Positions 1-9,078 of a stretch of 56,260 nt of DNA are shown here, in pieces; positions within the stretch are counted from its first letter, which is position 1, and each line of letters starts with the position of its first letter. The stretch is from contig NZ_JAGGNR010000004.1 in assembly GCF_018614975.1 (NCBI RefSeq), positions 1 to 56,260 of the forward strand, in the 5' to 3' direction. The stretch is from Paenibacillus polymyxa (GTDB taxonomy: Bacteria; Bacillota; Bacilli; Paenibacillales; Paenibacillaceae). The notes under the pieces were generated by a model, which saw only the letters and a list, made by a program, of their open reading frames with translations, made no database searches and was not told the origin of the DNA. A program made the translations under genes and the position numbers.

Positions 1-97
1 AGGAATTTTTTATTTGTTAAATCGAAGAAAGAGTTGTAGGGGAATATTTAGAACATTCAATATGCGAAAATCTATTCTCTGATACCATTTCCCTACC

Positions 98-1030
98 TTA
101 ATTCTTCCATTCACTAATAGGTATATACTTGGAAGAGAGTGTAATCACATCAAATTGCCACTGATTTAATAACAACTTTGTATTCTTATATTCCAAATAT
201 TTTATCCACTCGTTGATGGCAACACCAGCAACAATTGAATTGGAGAAACCTACTGAGGGCGGAATAAAATCCCTTTGGTACTGATTCCTTTCGAACTTGT
301 CGCCTTTCTGATATAAGTCTGTGAGATTCCACAGACTATTTGAATCAACAATTGGTCCGACAACTAAGGTAGATTCCCAATATCCCATCACCATATGGGC
401 GATCCCAGAATCCTTCAATATTGTCCCAATACGAAGTTGAATTGCACCGTCTTCTCCGTCTGCGGTAACAAATATAAAATCACCACTGAACCTTTCCGTT
501 TTTATATAGAGCTCAGCGCATTTTGGATAAATGGTAACTACCGTTTGTGGACTGATATCATTAATCAATTTTTTTAAGACATCAACTTTGTACTTACCAA
601 CATCAGAATCGCTAAGCCAAAACATCCTTTGAATGTTTGTTGCATCTACAATATCTGGATCCACTAAAGTTATTTGGTTAGGATTCAAAGCGGCTAAATC
701 AAGAGCCAATCGAGCTCCTAAACCACCACAACCTAATATTATGATATGTGCATTTCTGACCTTTTCAAGTAAGGTTACAGGATATGCTGTAAATAAAGAG
801 AAGTACGAAAGTGTCCTTGAAAATTTATTTGAAGACTCAACTTTCTCGTAGTTTACCAAACCTACAGAATTTAACCTTTCAAGGACAAATTCATTCTCAA
901 TATCCTGAACATCCATTATTGTTCTTGTCAAATCTATTTTAAATCGATTAGTTAATCCAAGTCTGTAGCCGTTACTCCGAGAATTTGAGATAGTTAAAAA
1001 GGGTTTAATCTGCATTCTAATTGACCACAT
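98..1030 (-). CDS. ThiF/MoeB/E1-like adenylyltransferase
   Basis: This is a 310-residue protein with a Rossmann nucleotide-binding core. The glycine-rich GCGGLG motif lies at about residues 100-105 and is followed by LVDPD at 122-126 and an N-x-x-R (NIQR) at about 132-135, the arrangement of the E1/MoeB/ThiF superfamily that adenylates a protein or peptide C-terminus. No CxxC zinc pairs are visible, so it is closer to short ThiF-like enzymes than to full MoeB. The N-terminal ~90 residues are unassigned. It overlaps the upstream methyltransferase gene by 14 bases, so the two are probably translationally coupled. The start at ATG 1030 or at a second ATG at 1015 cannot be separated; neither has a strong ribosome binding site. 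No ubiquitin-like or carrier-protein substrate gene is visible, though the operon could continue past the left edge. Family call is firm, role unknown. Confidence 0.8.
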   Translation of the reverse strand: MWSIRMQIKPFLTISNSRSNGYRLGLTNRFKIDLTRTIMDVQDIENEFVLERLNSVGLVNYEKVESSNKFSRTLSYFSLFTAYPVTLLEKVRNAHIIILGCGGLGARLALDLAALNPNQITLVDPDIVDATNIQRMFWLSDSDVGKYKVDVLKKLINDISPQTVVTIYPKCAELYIKTERFSGDFIFVTADGEDGAIQLRIGTILKDSGIAHMVMGYWESTLVVGPIVDSNSLWNLTDLYQKGDKFERNQYQRDFIPPSVGFSNSIVAGVAINEWIKYLEYKNTKLLLNQWQFDVITLSSKYIPISEWKN

Positions 1031-1829
1031 CCATAAGCAACTTTGTGCCTTGAAGCTTTCTCATTGTATACACTGCTAATAGTAAGTATTGTTCATTTTG
1101 AATGAACAAGTTAAGTGACTCACTTAGTTTACTTCTGTCATTATCTGATAAAGTTCTATTCCCCCTCTGCAAGTAGTCTGAAACGGAATCAACAGTATTT
1201 TTTACATTTTTAGCTCTGTGTATATATGGTTTGAAAACTTGCAAACCCTCCATGTAGAGAGAACCTTGTAAATGGATGTTATTCCAATAAGTTAAATTCA
1301 ATCGGCTTACATCGAACTCAAGTAAATTTGTTATTTTGTATTGCAGATCTTGAGGCGGGGTAATATCCTCTTTATAACAATATTCAAGTGATAAGAGATA
1401 TCCTCCAGGCTTCAAAACACGCTCCATTTCTTTTACCGCCGACTCACGATCCTCAACGAAAGAAAGTGTCCCCCCTGATACAATTAAATCAAAAGTTTCA
1501 TTACTGAAGGCAAGATTTTGAGCATCGTCTGTTTTAACCAAAACATTCTTGTTAACCAATAAACCACTTTCTTGCAAATCATTTATATACTCTTTTGCTA
1601 CTTCTGTCATTTTTGGAGAAATGTCGATTCCTATAATACTTTGTGTTGGAAACATTTCCGCTAATGCCGCAAGTGAAGAACCTGTATTACTTCCTATTTC
1701 AAGTATTTTTGCATCGCTGGTTAATGGAGAAATTCCATGAAGTGATTGTCGCAATAAAGACAATCCTCCAGGAGAAGGATTACCTTGGCGAATTCTTGCT
1801 ATGAAATCAACATAGTCACTTTGATACAT
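1017..1829 (-). CDS. class I SAM-dependent methyltransferase
   Basis: A 270-residue protein with a canonical class I methyltransferase core: motif I ILEIGSNTG (about 42-50), an acidic residue ending beta strand 2 (GIDIS, about 67-71), motif DDAQNLAF near 105-112, then FDLIVSGG and the LKPGG loop after strand 4. This matches the Methyltransf_11/25 type, which acts on small molecules or peptides. The start ATG at 1829 has a good AAGGGGG ribosome binding site. Its end overlaps the ThiF-like gene, so the two act in one operon; an adenylating enzyme beside a methyltransferase recalls modification of a peptide, cofactor or nucleobase. The substrate cannot be read from the sequence. Confidence 0.85.
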   Translation of the reverse strand: MYQSDYVDFIARIRQGNPSPGGLSLLRQSLHGISPLTSDAKILEIGSNTGSSLAALAEMFPTQSIIGIDISPKMTEVAKEYINDLQESGLLVNKNVLVKTDDAQNLAFSNETFDLIVSGGTLSFVEDRESAVKEMERVLKPGGYLLSLEYCYKEDITPPQDLQYKITNLLEFDVSRLNLTYWNNIHLQGSLYMEGLQVFKPYIHRAKNVKNTVDSVSDYLQRGNRTLSDNDRSKLSESLNLFIQNEQYLLLAVYTMRKLQGTKLLMDVVN

Positions 1830-2049
1830 GTGTTTGTCCCCCTTATATTTTCCTCGTTCTTATTAACAAGAATTCCCATCCCCTTTGGATTGTATACCTA
1901 TTTGACCAAACCCCAGGCAGTAATAAAGACTTTCTTCATAAAAGCCCCTTGCCTTACACAGAAGTAAATTTCAACAACAATAAATAGTTGTATATCTTCC
2001 GAAAAAACATGTTTTCTCCACAGCTTTCTCTACTATAAAATTAATACAT

Positions 2050-3174
2050 TCACTCAAATTTTATCTCTTCCTTGTTCTTTATTTCGGAAGCCGATTTATA
2101 ACTTCCAGAAGCATTTATTTGTTCATATCTAATATCTTTTTTGTATTCTGTACTAAGCTCTTTTGCTGTCTTAAATAATCCTTTTGATTTTTCATACTCT
2201 TTATCCGTATAACAAATCAGTACAAAATAACCGAAATCAACATTTTCCACCAAAAGATACGTTGGTAACTGATAATTAATACCATCTTGATATCTTTGAT
2301 GCTTACCAAGTTTTAATTCAATTAACGCCCTTTTATTTTTTCCAATAGAAAAGTAAAAATCAACAGATCCTCTTCCAAGATCTACTTCTTGATTTACTAT
2401 TATGTCTGTATCCTTCAAGCATAACTTAGCGATTATTTGAAACAATCTTTGTACTTTCTTTTCGTTCACACCACCTTCAGAGGTATTTAGTAGCTCAAAC
2501 CCTTTTTGGTGCTCAACAACATTTTTAAAATACTTCACCATTTCCATCACTGCTTCTTTGAATTCATTTACGCTATATTTCTTCACTTCGTCTAATGAAT
2601 GAGAAACAAGTTTATCTCTAATTCTCCGATACTCTTCCTTTATATCCTGTGGCATAAGTTCTTCATAGTAGTCTAAATCAATGTTGAAAAACTTAGTCAC
2701 TATTTGGGGCTGATTTTTGTAAATCTCAAATAACTCACCCACATCAAGAAAATCAATATCTTCAAATATGATACCAATCAAATCATAAGGTGTCTCAATT
2801 TCCCTAAGAATTCTCAAGGTACCTTCATCTAATCTCCTTACTGTATCATCAGTTAAATACTTGGTTACAATCTCACCTACATTGAAGCCATCATCAGATG
2901 AATCATAAACGAAATAGAGTATATTAAATAACACATACTCATAAAGTGGGTTTAAATTATGCGGAAACCGATCTCGTATATAACTATGGAGAGTTTTTAG
3001 ATCTTGCATCGCTGAATGCTCGTCATCTTGCTTGTGTTCTGGGAAAACAGTAGCATATATGTCTTCGAATTCAAGATTCCCCCCAATCTCCATAAAATAT
3101 GAATAGATATCATCAATTAAACTGTTAATAATTTTAATAGACTCTTTGGGGAACTCTTTATCAAAATTTATCAT
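2050..3174 (-). CDS. protein with C-terminal PD-(D/E)XK-type nuclease-like domain
   Basis: A 374-residue protein. The N-terminal two thirds are helical, acidic and unassigned. The C-terminal part (about 240-340) carries the order expected of a PD-(D/E)XK fold: Asp272 in the VDFYF strand, then Glu286-x-Lys288 in ALIELKLG, then a glutamine helix near 302 (YQLPTYL). Such domains cut or bind DNA in restriction and anti-phage proteins. It is monocistronic-looking: 220 bases separate it from the methyltransferase operon and a terminator lies upstream. No full-length family was recognised, so only the domain call is made. It sits in a run of nuclease-like genes, which supports a defence role by inference. 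Confidence 0.6.
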   Translation of the reverse strand: MINFDKEFPKESIKIINSLIDDIYSYFMEIGGNLEFEDIYATVFPEHKQDDEHSAMQDLKTLHSYIRDRFPHNLNPLYEYVLFNILYFVYDSSDDGFNVGEIVTKYLTDDTVRRLDEGTLRILREIETPYDLIGIIFEDIDFLDVGELFEIYKNQPQIVTKFFNIDLDYYEELMPQDIKEEYRRIRDKLVSHSLDEVKKYSVNEFKEAVMEMVKYFKNVVEHQKGFELLNTSEGGVNEKKVQRLFQIIAKLCLKDTDIIVNQEVDLGRGSVDFYFSIGKNKRALIELKLGKHQRYQDGINYQLPTYLLVENVDFGYFVLICYTDKEYEKSKGLFKTAKELSTEYKKDIRYEQINASGSYKSASEIKNKEEIKFE

Positions 3175-3283
3175 TGTTCTTGAGACTCCTTCTTAATAAA
3201 TGTTCTTCTATCTCATTTCCTCTCCCCTGTACCTTCAACAGTTGGTAGCAGTAAAAACCCATTTTATTCAACGATTGATTAAA

Positions 3284-3314
3284 GGTAGCGACAACAAGTT
3301 AGGTTGTCGCTACC
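3284..3314 (-). terminator. 12-bp stem-loop terminator for the leftward gene at 3514-5136
   Basis: Perfect inverted repeat 3284-3295 / 3303-3314 with a 7-base loop. On the minus strand it is followed by only a short T run, so it may be a weak intrinsic terminator. The remaining non-coding DNA between 3175 and 3513 shows nothing else recognisable. Confidence 0.55.
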
Positions 3315-3513
3315 TCTCTTCACCATCAATAATAATTTGTTTCCCTGAAGGGGGCTGAGAAATCCCTTGAGTATGTAGCGATCGGTATTTTATAGCGATT
3401 AGATAAGATCCTTGAAAATACCTGAGTAAAACTGTCCCCCAAAAGCCTTGATTAATGCTTTAACACTGACGATTTTAAATGTCGGCTATTAGCTTTTAAG
3501 AAAAGAACTATTA

Positions 3514-5136
3514 CTATTCAAGGTTCATAAAGAATTCGTTTAAGTCATCTTGAGCTCTCATCATTAACTGGGATACAGGTCCATTAGTTTTCCCTTTAAA
3601 TTTGTTGATATAATTCTTAAATGACATTGATGGTTCACTTGTTGTTCTATATTTCTCAAGGAAATATCCAAATGGGGCGTTTGTTGAACATATAACTTCT
3701 AAAAATAATTCTAATTCTTCCACTGAAAACGAATAAAATCCGCCTGTTTTCAATTGATTAATTTGTTTAAACTTATTGAGGAATTCACTTCCATCAAAAT
3801 TCGAATACGGAATATTATCCATAGTTACCGTTACATAATAGTATACTTTCTCATCATTCAACTGTTGGTTAACCTCATTTGAAACAATTAAATTCATTGC
3901 TTCTACAGCTTGCAAAAGAGGAGAAAATATGAGCTTATCCGTAGACTTTTTCACACTTTCCTTTTTAGAAAACCCTTTGTCTAAATCATATCTAACTCTA
4001 AAACTTTTAGCTTCAATTACCATTACAGTATCTTCATAAGTCAGATATATATCTGATGATAAATTATTAGTAGGACCATAATAAAACTCTGGAATTGATG
4101 AATATTTAAGCTCTGAAAGCTCGGGTACTTTTTGAACAATTTCAACGATGTATGCTTCAAACAGATATCCATAATTAGTTCTAAAATTTGCAATCTCATT
4201 TTTAGAATGTGAATCTTTGATTTTTACATATAGAGAATGAAATAGTGAATTTTGAAACAACTTTTTCTCTATTGGAATGTATGTGTCAGAATTAATTTTT
4301 AACAATGGCTTTTTTTCAAATAATTTAAAATCAAAGTTTGCATCTATATATTCATCAGCCCATTGTTTTCCTTCTTCTAAAGAAAAACTTAAACTTTCAA
4401 GTGTTTTATTAAACAGTTCTTTTGATTTAGGAGATTGAGGAGGAAGATCCTTAGGGTCGATTGACCAATTCTCAAATATTATTTCAGATTTATTCCAATC
4501 CTCGTTTAATTTTTTTGACAACCAAAATGACATTCCAGCCACCGCATAAATATATTCATTTAGATGAATACCATACTTTTCATTAAATCGGTTTCGTATT
4601 TGCTCTGTATACAATTGTAATTTCTCACTTTTAAATGAGTTCAATATAAATATATAATACGATCTAACATATTGATGAGCCGCAGAATCATAGTAATTTA
4701 ATACAGAGTTTGAAGCTAAATATGGAATATATTCTTCTCCTTCATACTCCATGTATGATTCATGGATAATCGTCACCATTTTAATTAACTTTATAAAATT
4801 CTCACTAATACGCTGTTTATTCACAATAGAATTCTCGGTATGACTTTTCAGCAAATATTTCCATCCAATTAATAGTCCTTGCCGTGTAACAAGGTGTTCG
4901 TCTTTCAGTGTATAAACAGGGATCATCTCTGATTCACGAGAGGAATAGTAGAGTAATAAATTTTTTATTATATCATTATCAGGACTAAAGCTACTATTAG
5001 TATCAAGAAATCCAAATATGGATAGTATTCTTGCAAATCCAAGAGTATCAATATTACTTAGACAATCTTGCCATGCTGTTTCCATATCTATATCAAAGAA
5101 AACATTAGAAAACTCTGCATAAATATGTTGATTCAT
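3514..5136 (-). CDS. large protein with C-terminal PD-(D/E)XK nuclease-like domain
   Basis: A 540-residue, AT-rich-coded protein. A nuclease-like module is visible at about 320-400: a helix with Glu327 (YLFEAYIVEIV), Asp362 in SSDIYL, then Glu375-x-Lys377 in VMVIEAKSF. That order of Glu, Asp and ExK is the PD-(D/E)XK active-site pattern. Residues 1-300 are helical and unassigned and could be a sensor or oligomerisation part. The start at 5136 has a GGAGG-like site (TGGAGGACC) just upstream. It lies 56 bases downstream of the nuclease-repeat gene on the same strand and is probably co-transcribed with it. The lack of recognised relatives limits the call; anti-phage function is inferred from context. 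Confidence 0.6.
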   Translation of the reverse strand: MNQHIYAEFSNVFFDIDMETAWQDCLSNIDTLGFARILSIFGFLDTNSSFSPDNDIIKNLLLYYSSRESEMIPVYTLKDEHLVTRQGLLIGWKYLLKSHTENSIVNKQRISENFIKLIKMVTIIHESYMEYEGEEYIPYLASNSVLNYYDSAAHQYVRSYYIFILNSFKSEKLQLYTEQIRNRFNEKYGIHLNEYIYAVAGMSFWLSKKLNEDWNKSEIIFENWSIDPKDLPPQSPKSKELFNKTLESLSFSLEEGKQWADEYIDANFDFKLFEKKPLLKINSDTYIPIEKKLFQNSLFHSLYVKIKDSHSKNEIANFRTNYGYLFEAYIVEIVQKVPELSELKYSSIPEFYYGPTNNLSSDIYLTYEDTVMVIEAKSFRVRYDLDKGFSKKESVKKSTDKLIFSPLLQAVEAMNLIVSNEVNQQLNDEKVYYYVTVTMDNIPYSNFDGSEFLNKFKQINQLKTGGFYSFSVEELELFLEVICSTNAPFGYFLEKYRTTSEPSMSFKNYINKFKGKTNGPVSQLMMRAQDDLNEFFMNLE

Positions 5137-5192
5137 AGGTCCTCCACTTTTCTATTATCTCGTTAATATCAAATTAAGCGTGATAACTGTAC

Positions 5193-6719
5193 TTAAAAAA
5201 TATTGTTAAGCTCTTCTCTTATTTGTTGCACTGTATCCATATCACCAAATTGTAGATATAACTTCTCAGCCTCTAAAAGAGTAATTCGTTTTTCAGCTTT
5301 ATTAAGTCCTTCTATTATGAACGCTTTGTTAAATAAGGCGATAGCCAATAAATGATACACGCTATCATCCTGGGCTCGATTAAGGTGTTCATTTATTTCA
5401 AAGATTACTTCATCAAACTCGATTTTTCCATCTTTTTCTTTGTCTATTTTGCATAAAATTGTTGCTTTAGATATTTTGACCTTGTAAAGCATAAAATAAA
5501 TACCATTACTCTTATAAATTCTCATCATTCTATCGAGAATCTTTAACGAATGTTGATAATACTCCTCGAATCCACAATCCCCTAAATAACCATAAGAATT
5601 AGCAATAGCTCCTTGTGCAGAAAGGATAACATCGGTTAATTCTCCACCTGACTCCATACTTTGATTTATAATCTTATCTAATTTTTCCGATAAAGAGATA
5701 ACTTCCTTTATTCGGTCTTGGTAAATACAAATCTGAAGTAAATGACCTGTTGTTCTTATTGTTTCTGATAAATTATAATTACTTTCGAAGTGCTCCAATA
5801 TTTCCTTAAACAGCTTTTCAGCAAAGTTTAAATCACCTGACGACTCTAAGAGTGCAAACGCCAAATTCCCCTTACAATATGCCCTGTCATCTTCATCTTT
5901 TAATATACTCATCGCTTCTTCAGCACATGTGATAGCATTGGCATTATTAGAAACAAGTACATACATACCTGAAAGACACATTAGTATTTTCCCTTTAAAT
6001 CCCACATCAATACATTCTCCATCAAGATCAAGCAATCTGATGGCATCTTCCAGATTGATTATTACATTATCAATTCTTTTTAAATAGTTACCTTCATTTG
6101 CTCTGGAATAATGAATGTTACTTTCCTTAATCAATTTACTAATGTACTTGTACGGCCGACTCATCTGAATCAACTTATTCAATTTCTCTTCCAAGGATTC
6201 ATTGCCTGTTTGATATACATCGGTCGTTACATATTCTTCGAATAATTCAGGACAAAAGTGTGGATATTTGAGTAACTTTGTATGAACCCAGTTCAGATCG
6301 AAATATTCAACTTGAACGTCATAATTTTCCTTTGCCCATTTTACTACTCTTGATTCAAATTTTTTCAGATCTCCGTCTACACTAAAATGAGAAGGATCTA
6401 AGTTCATATTAAAAATAACAATAAACTTATTCAACTTTTTACCAAGTTCTGTTTGAGTCTTTTGCTTAGCATCTTTAATATTTTTTTTCAATGTTTCAAT
6501 TTGACTATCATTAAAGCTACTCGTATATTTTTTAAATTGAAAACCAATCAATGAATTATCATCTACTATTTTGTATGCGTCTAAACCATTACCTTTACCA
6601 TTAGCATCATTAACTCTTTTCGTTGAAAATTCCTCCACGCATAAATGGTTGCACAAATCTTCCCATTTCTTATTATCCAAAAAATCATTTAATTCCTTAG
6701 CAGTTGGTGTTCTTCTCAT
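5193..6719 (-). CDS. restriction-endonuclease-like N-terminus fused to helical (TPR-like) repeats
   Basis: A 508-residue protein when started at ATG 6719, which has an AAGGAG site 8 bases upstream; the reading frame stays open 69 codons further up but without support. Residues 15-65 show a nuclease-like pattern: Glu20, Asp47 in GLDAYKI, then Gln61-x-Lys63 in IGFQFKKY, the Q-variant of the PD-(D/E)XK motif. A beta/alpha region with FIVIFNM follows. From about residue 230 to the end it is all-helical with alternating helix pairs, fitting TPR-like repeats (for example AEKLFKEILEHF). Nuclease plus TPR-like architecture is common in prokaryotic immune proteins, the repeats sensing a ligand or partner. 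Next to another nuclease-like gene it may form a two-gene unit. Confidence 0.6.
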   Translation of the reverse strand: MRRTPTAKELNDFLDNKKWEDLCNHLCVEEFSTKRVNDANGKGNGLDAYKIVDDNSLIGFQFKKYTSSFNDSQIETLKKNIKDAKQKTQTELGKKLNKFIVIFNMNLDPSHFSVDGDLKKFESRVVKWAKENYDVQVEYFDLNWVHTKLLKYPHFCPELFEEYVTTDVYQTGNESLEEKLNKLIQMSRPYKYISKLIKESNIHYSRANEGNYLKRIDNVIINLEDAIRLLDLDGECIDVGFKGKILMCLSGMYVLVSNNANAITCAEEAMSILKDEDDRAYCKGNLAFALLESSGDLNFAEKLFKEILEHFESNYNLSETIRTTGHLLQICIYQDRIKEVISLSEKLDKIINQSMESGGELTDVILSAQGAIANSYGYLGDCGFEEYYQHSLKILDRMMRIYKSNGIYFMLYKVKISKATILCKIDKEKDGKIEFDEVIFEINEHLNRAQDDSVYHLLAIALFNKAFIIEGLNKAEKRITLLEAEKLYLQFGDMDTVQQIREELNNIF

Positions 6720-7077
6720 GTTTCTGTCTCCTTGTATCCAGCTATGAATTTTTTCAAGTTTAATCAAAATACCATAAGATACATAAAACTCCACAATTAT
6801 TATTGATTCGACATATGGTACAAATGTCCTTCCAGAATATAGGTACAATATACTTATAACTTCCGAAAACGTTCCTTTTCGGAATATATAACACTTTGAT
6901 CTCGATACTGAGTGAAGAACACCCAATCAAAGAAGAAAGACTGAATTTGTAGAAAAACAAAAAAGCCAAACGATTAACAGGAATCAAACACCTGAAATTC
7001 ATCGACTTAGCAATTAACTCATTATTCTTGTGTAAATTTATGTAGAAGAAACCATCTAATTATAATTGGAATTAACT

Positions 7078-8016
7078 TTAACAGCCGATAATTGGTTCAA
7101 GAACATCCTCACATAAATGCTGTAGCCCTTCTAATTGTAAGCAATTAGAACGATGATTAAAGAATAATGTAAGGATTATGGTGAGTTTCTTGTTTGGAAG
7201 AATTAGCTCAGCAGTCTCATACGATTTTCCATTTCTCAAAGTCTTTTTCGTGAATGTTAAATTTTCATTTCTGAAAATAAATTCCAACAACTTCTTCTTG
7301 ACGTTTATATCCCCTACACCGATTAGTGTTGAGAAAGGGAATGTCACAAATACTTTCCTAATAAGCTCAGCACGATTCCATAACATCTTGGAATACTCAT
7401 CGAGTTCTTCTTTTGTCAATCTGCCATCGCTTAATTCAGTTATTTTTTTAAAATTCCTTTTAGCTAATTTGAAAGCTGATATGTACTTTTTTCTGTCGAT
7501 TCCATCGTATGGCCAACAGCCCTCTTTGGGTCGAGGCAAGGGTCTCCAGTCCACTAATCCTACCTTAATTTTAGTCTTGTTTGAATATAAGTGTTTTTTT
7601 AACTCTTGTATTTGATTCCATTGATCATTGAGAAGGTTTTTCTTAAAATTAAACCAATTTTTATCCATTTGCTCGAAATGTAACAATATCCTCGCTTGGA
7701 ATTCTAAGAATGGAGATGATGAACGTCGAGGTGGATCCTCAGATGGTAGCCCCTTCGCAATTCTTATTTCATTTGTTACCTTTCCCAGTTTTAAATACCC
7801 ATCATGACTTGTTTCATCCCAATATCCAAGTCTCCAATCATTTTCAATCCACGTATTTGAATCATATCCGTAAAGCTGACACCTTCCTAAAACCGCTTCA
7901 ATTGGATAGCCACCCAGTCCTTCTTCATTTCCAAAAAAGACTACTTCTGCTTCATTAAAATTCCCATACCCAAACCAAGGTACTAATCTTTCAATGTGAT
8001 GAAGTTCCAATTTCAC
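7078..8016 (-). CDS. uncharacterised protein, possibly uracil-DNA glycosylase-like fold
   Basis: A 312-residue protein. It has an early VVFFGNEEGLGG segment (about 25-36), a middle LVDWRPLPRP segment near 155-165 and a late LFFNHRSN segment near 287-294. In UDG-superfamily proteins a GxxPG-like loop comes early, a N-x-L-PLP-like strand sits in the middle and an HPS-like motif comes late, so the order and spacing are suggestive, but none of the three matches a consensus exactly. The upstream site is not strong. If the fold is right it could recognise modified phage bases; otherwise it is simply unknown. Tryptophan and aromatic content is high for this region. Confidence 0.35.
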   Translation of the reverse strand: MKLELHHIERLVPWFGYGNFNEAEVVFFGNEEGLGGYPIEAVLGRCQLYGYDSNTWIENDWRLGYWDETSHDGYLKLGKVTNEIRIAKGLPSEDPPRRSSSPFLEFQARILLHFEQMDKNWFNFKKNLLNDQWNQIQELKKHLYSNKTKIKVGLVDWRPLPRPKEGCWPYDGIDRKKYISAFKLAKRNFKKITELSDGRLTKEELDEYSKMLWNRAELIRKVFVTFPFSTLIGVGDINVKKKLLEFIFRNENLTFTKKTLRNGKSYETAELILPNKKLTIILTLFFNHRSNCLQLEGLQHLCEDVLEPIIGC

Positions 8017-8395
8017 TATATGCCGCTCCTGTTCTTAAAAAATTTATAGCTACTGAACTACATTTCGACACAAAACCAAAATATCCCTCCTATGTTGGGA
8101 ATGACCATCACTCCTACAAAACCGCATCTCTTTCACCGATTTTGTTTTGCGGAATAAAATAACTGTCACTAATCCCTTACCCCACAAAGCTTCACCACCA
8201 ATTACGTGATGAAATTTTCTAACTCAAAACGCTGAGAAAAAGACTGGGATTGATCGGATGATTAGCAGATCAGTATTCAGTCGGTTTGAGAGTAGTTAAT
8301 GAGAGATTGATGATAATTATTTATCGGATGTTATAAAATTTTTTAAGAAGTAAGAATAAGACAGAATGCAAGGGACAAAGCTCAAAATATCAAAA
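8017..8395. other. non-coding stretch without recognised features
   Basis: About 380 bases between two leftward genes. No reading frame with a plausible ribosome binding site was found on either strand and no strong terminator is visible. It probably holds the promoter for the gene starting at 8016. Confidence 0.4.
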
Positions 8396-9058
8396 CTATT
8401 GACGTCCTATCAGTGGCATCCTACATTCTCTAAGAATTCGTTCATATGTATATAGTCTGTCACTCTCTGATTGATCAATTAAAATCACTTCACAATATAT
8501 GGAATGTAATTTAAAGTCATCAATAAGCTCTGACTCTATTTCCAAAAATTCTTTAATTAACGAATTAGCTTTCCTTTGCTTCTCTAATGTTGAGCCAATC
8601 AATTTTAATGCAGATGTTTGAATTGAACCATTATAATGGCACAGAATTCTTTCTCTTAACGTTTCTTTATTACCCTTGGCTGCTCCCACATATAGACACA
8701 CATCCGAGTATTCTTGTGAATTGTATTCCGAATCTTGATTCCATTTGGGATTTATTTCAGGCAATAAAAACTTAATAGAATCCCCTTTAAATGTCTTTAT
8801 GGAGTTATTCGATTCTGAATTCAACTGCATATATTTTTGATAAAGTGCTTTTCGCTTTATCCATAGAGCTTTAACATTATAAGGATTGCATGTTGCATAC
8901 CACGTATAAAGCCCTTTTGCATCCTTATGTTCCTGAAATGCTTCTTGTATGCTCTCCCTCGATAAAACATCAACTCTGAAGGATGACTCCCTGAGTTTAT
9001 TGTCTATTTTTCTAAGCTCAACTTTTAATTTATCTAATTCTAATTTTCCCAAAGTCAT
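8396..9058 (-). CDS. GIY-YIG-like endonuclease domain protein
   Basis: A 220-residue protein. A GIY-YIG-like arrangement can be traced: GLYTW at about 49-53 for the first strand, CLYVGAA at 121-127 for the second, then Arg136 and His141 in the following helix and Glu206 in YTYERIL near the end with a Pro at 215. The insertion between the two strands (about 65 residues) is longer than usual. Start chosen at ATG 9058, which has an AGGGGGG site; an upstream ATG at 9082 overlaps the protease stop codon as ATGA but has poorer spacing. It follows the protease gene directly, so the pair form one operon. Such a protein would nick or cut DNA; phage or mobile DNA is the likely target by inference. Confidence 0.6.
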   Translation of the reverse strand: MTLGKLELDKLKVELRKIDNKLRESSFRVDVLSRESIQEAFQEHKDAKGLYTWYATCNPYNVKALWIKRKALYQKYMQLNSESNNSIKTFKGDSIKFLLPEINPKWNQDSEYNSQEYSDVCLYVGAAKGNKETLRERILCHYNGSIQTSALKLIGSTLEKQRKANSLIKEFLEIESELIDDFKLHSIYCEVILIDQSESDRLYTYERILRECRMPLIGRQ

Positions 9059-9078
9059 AAAATACCCCCCTGATGAAA

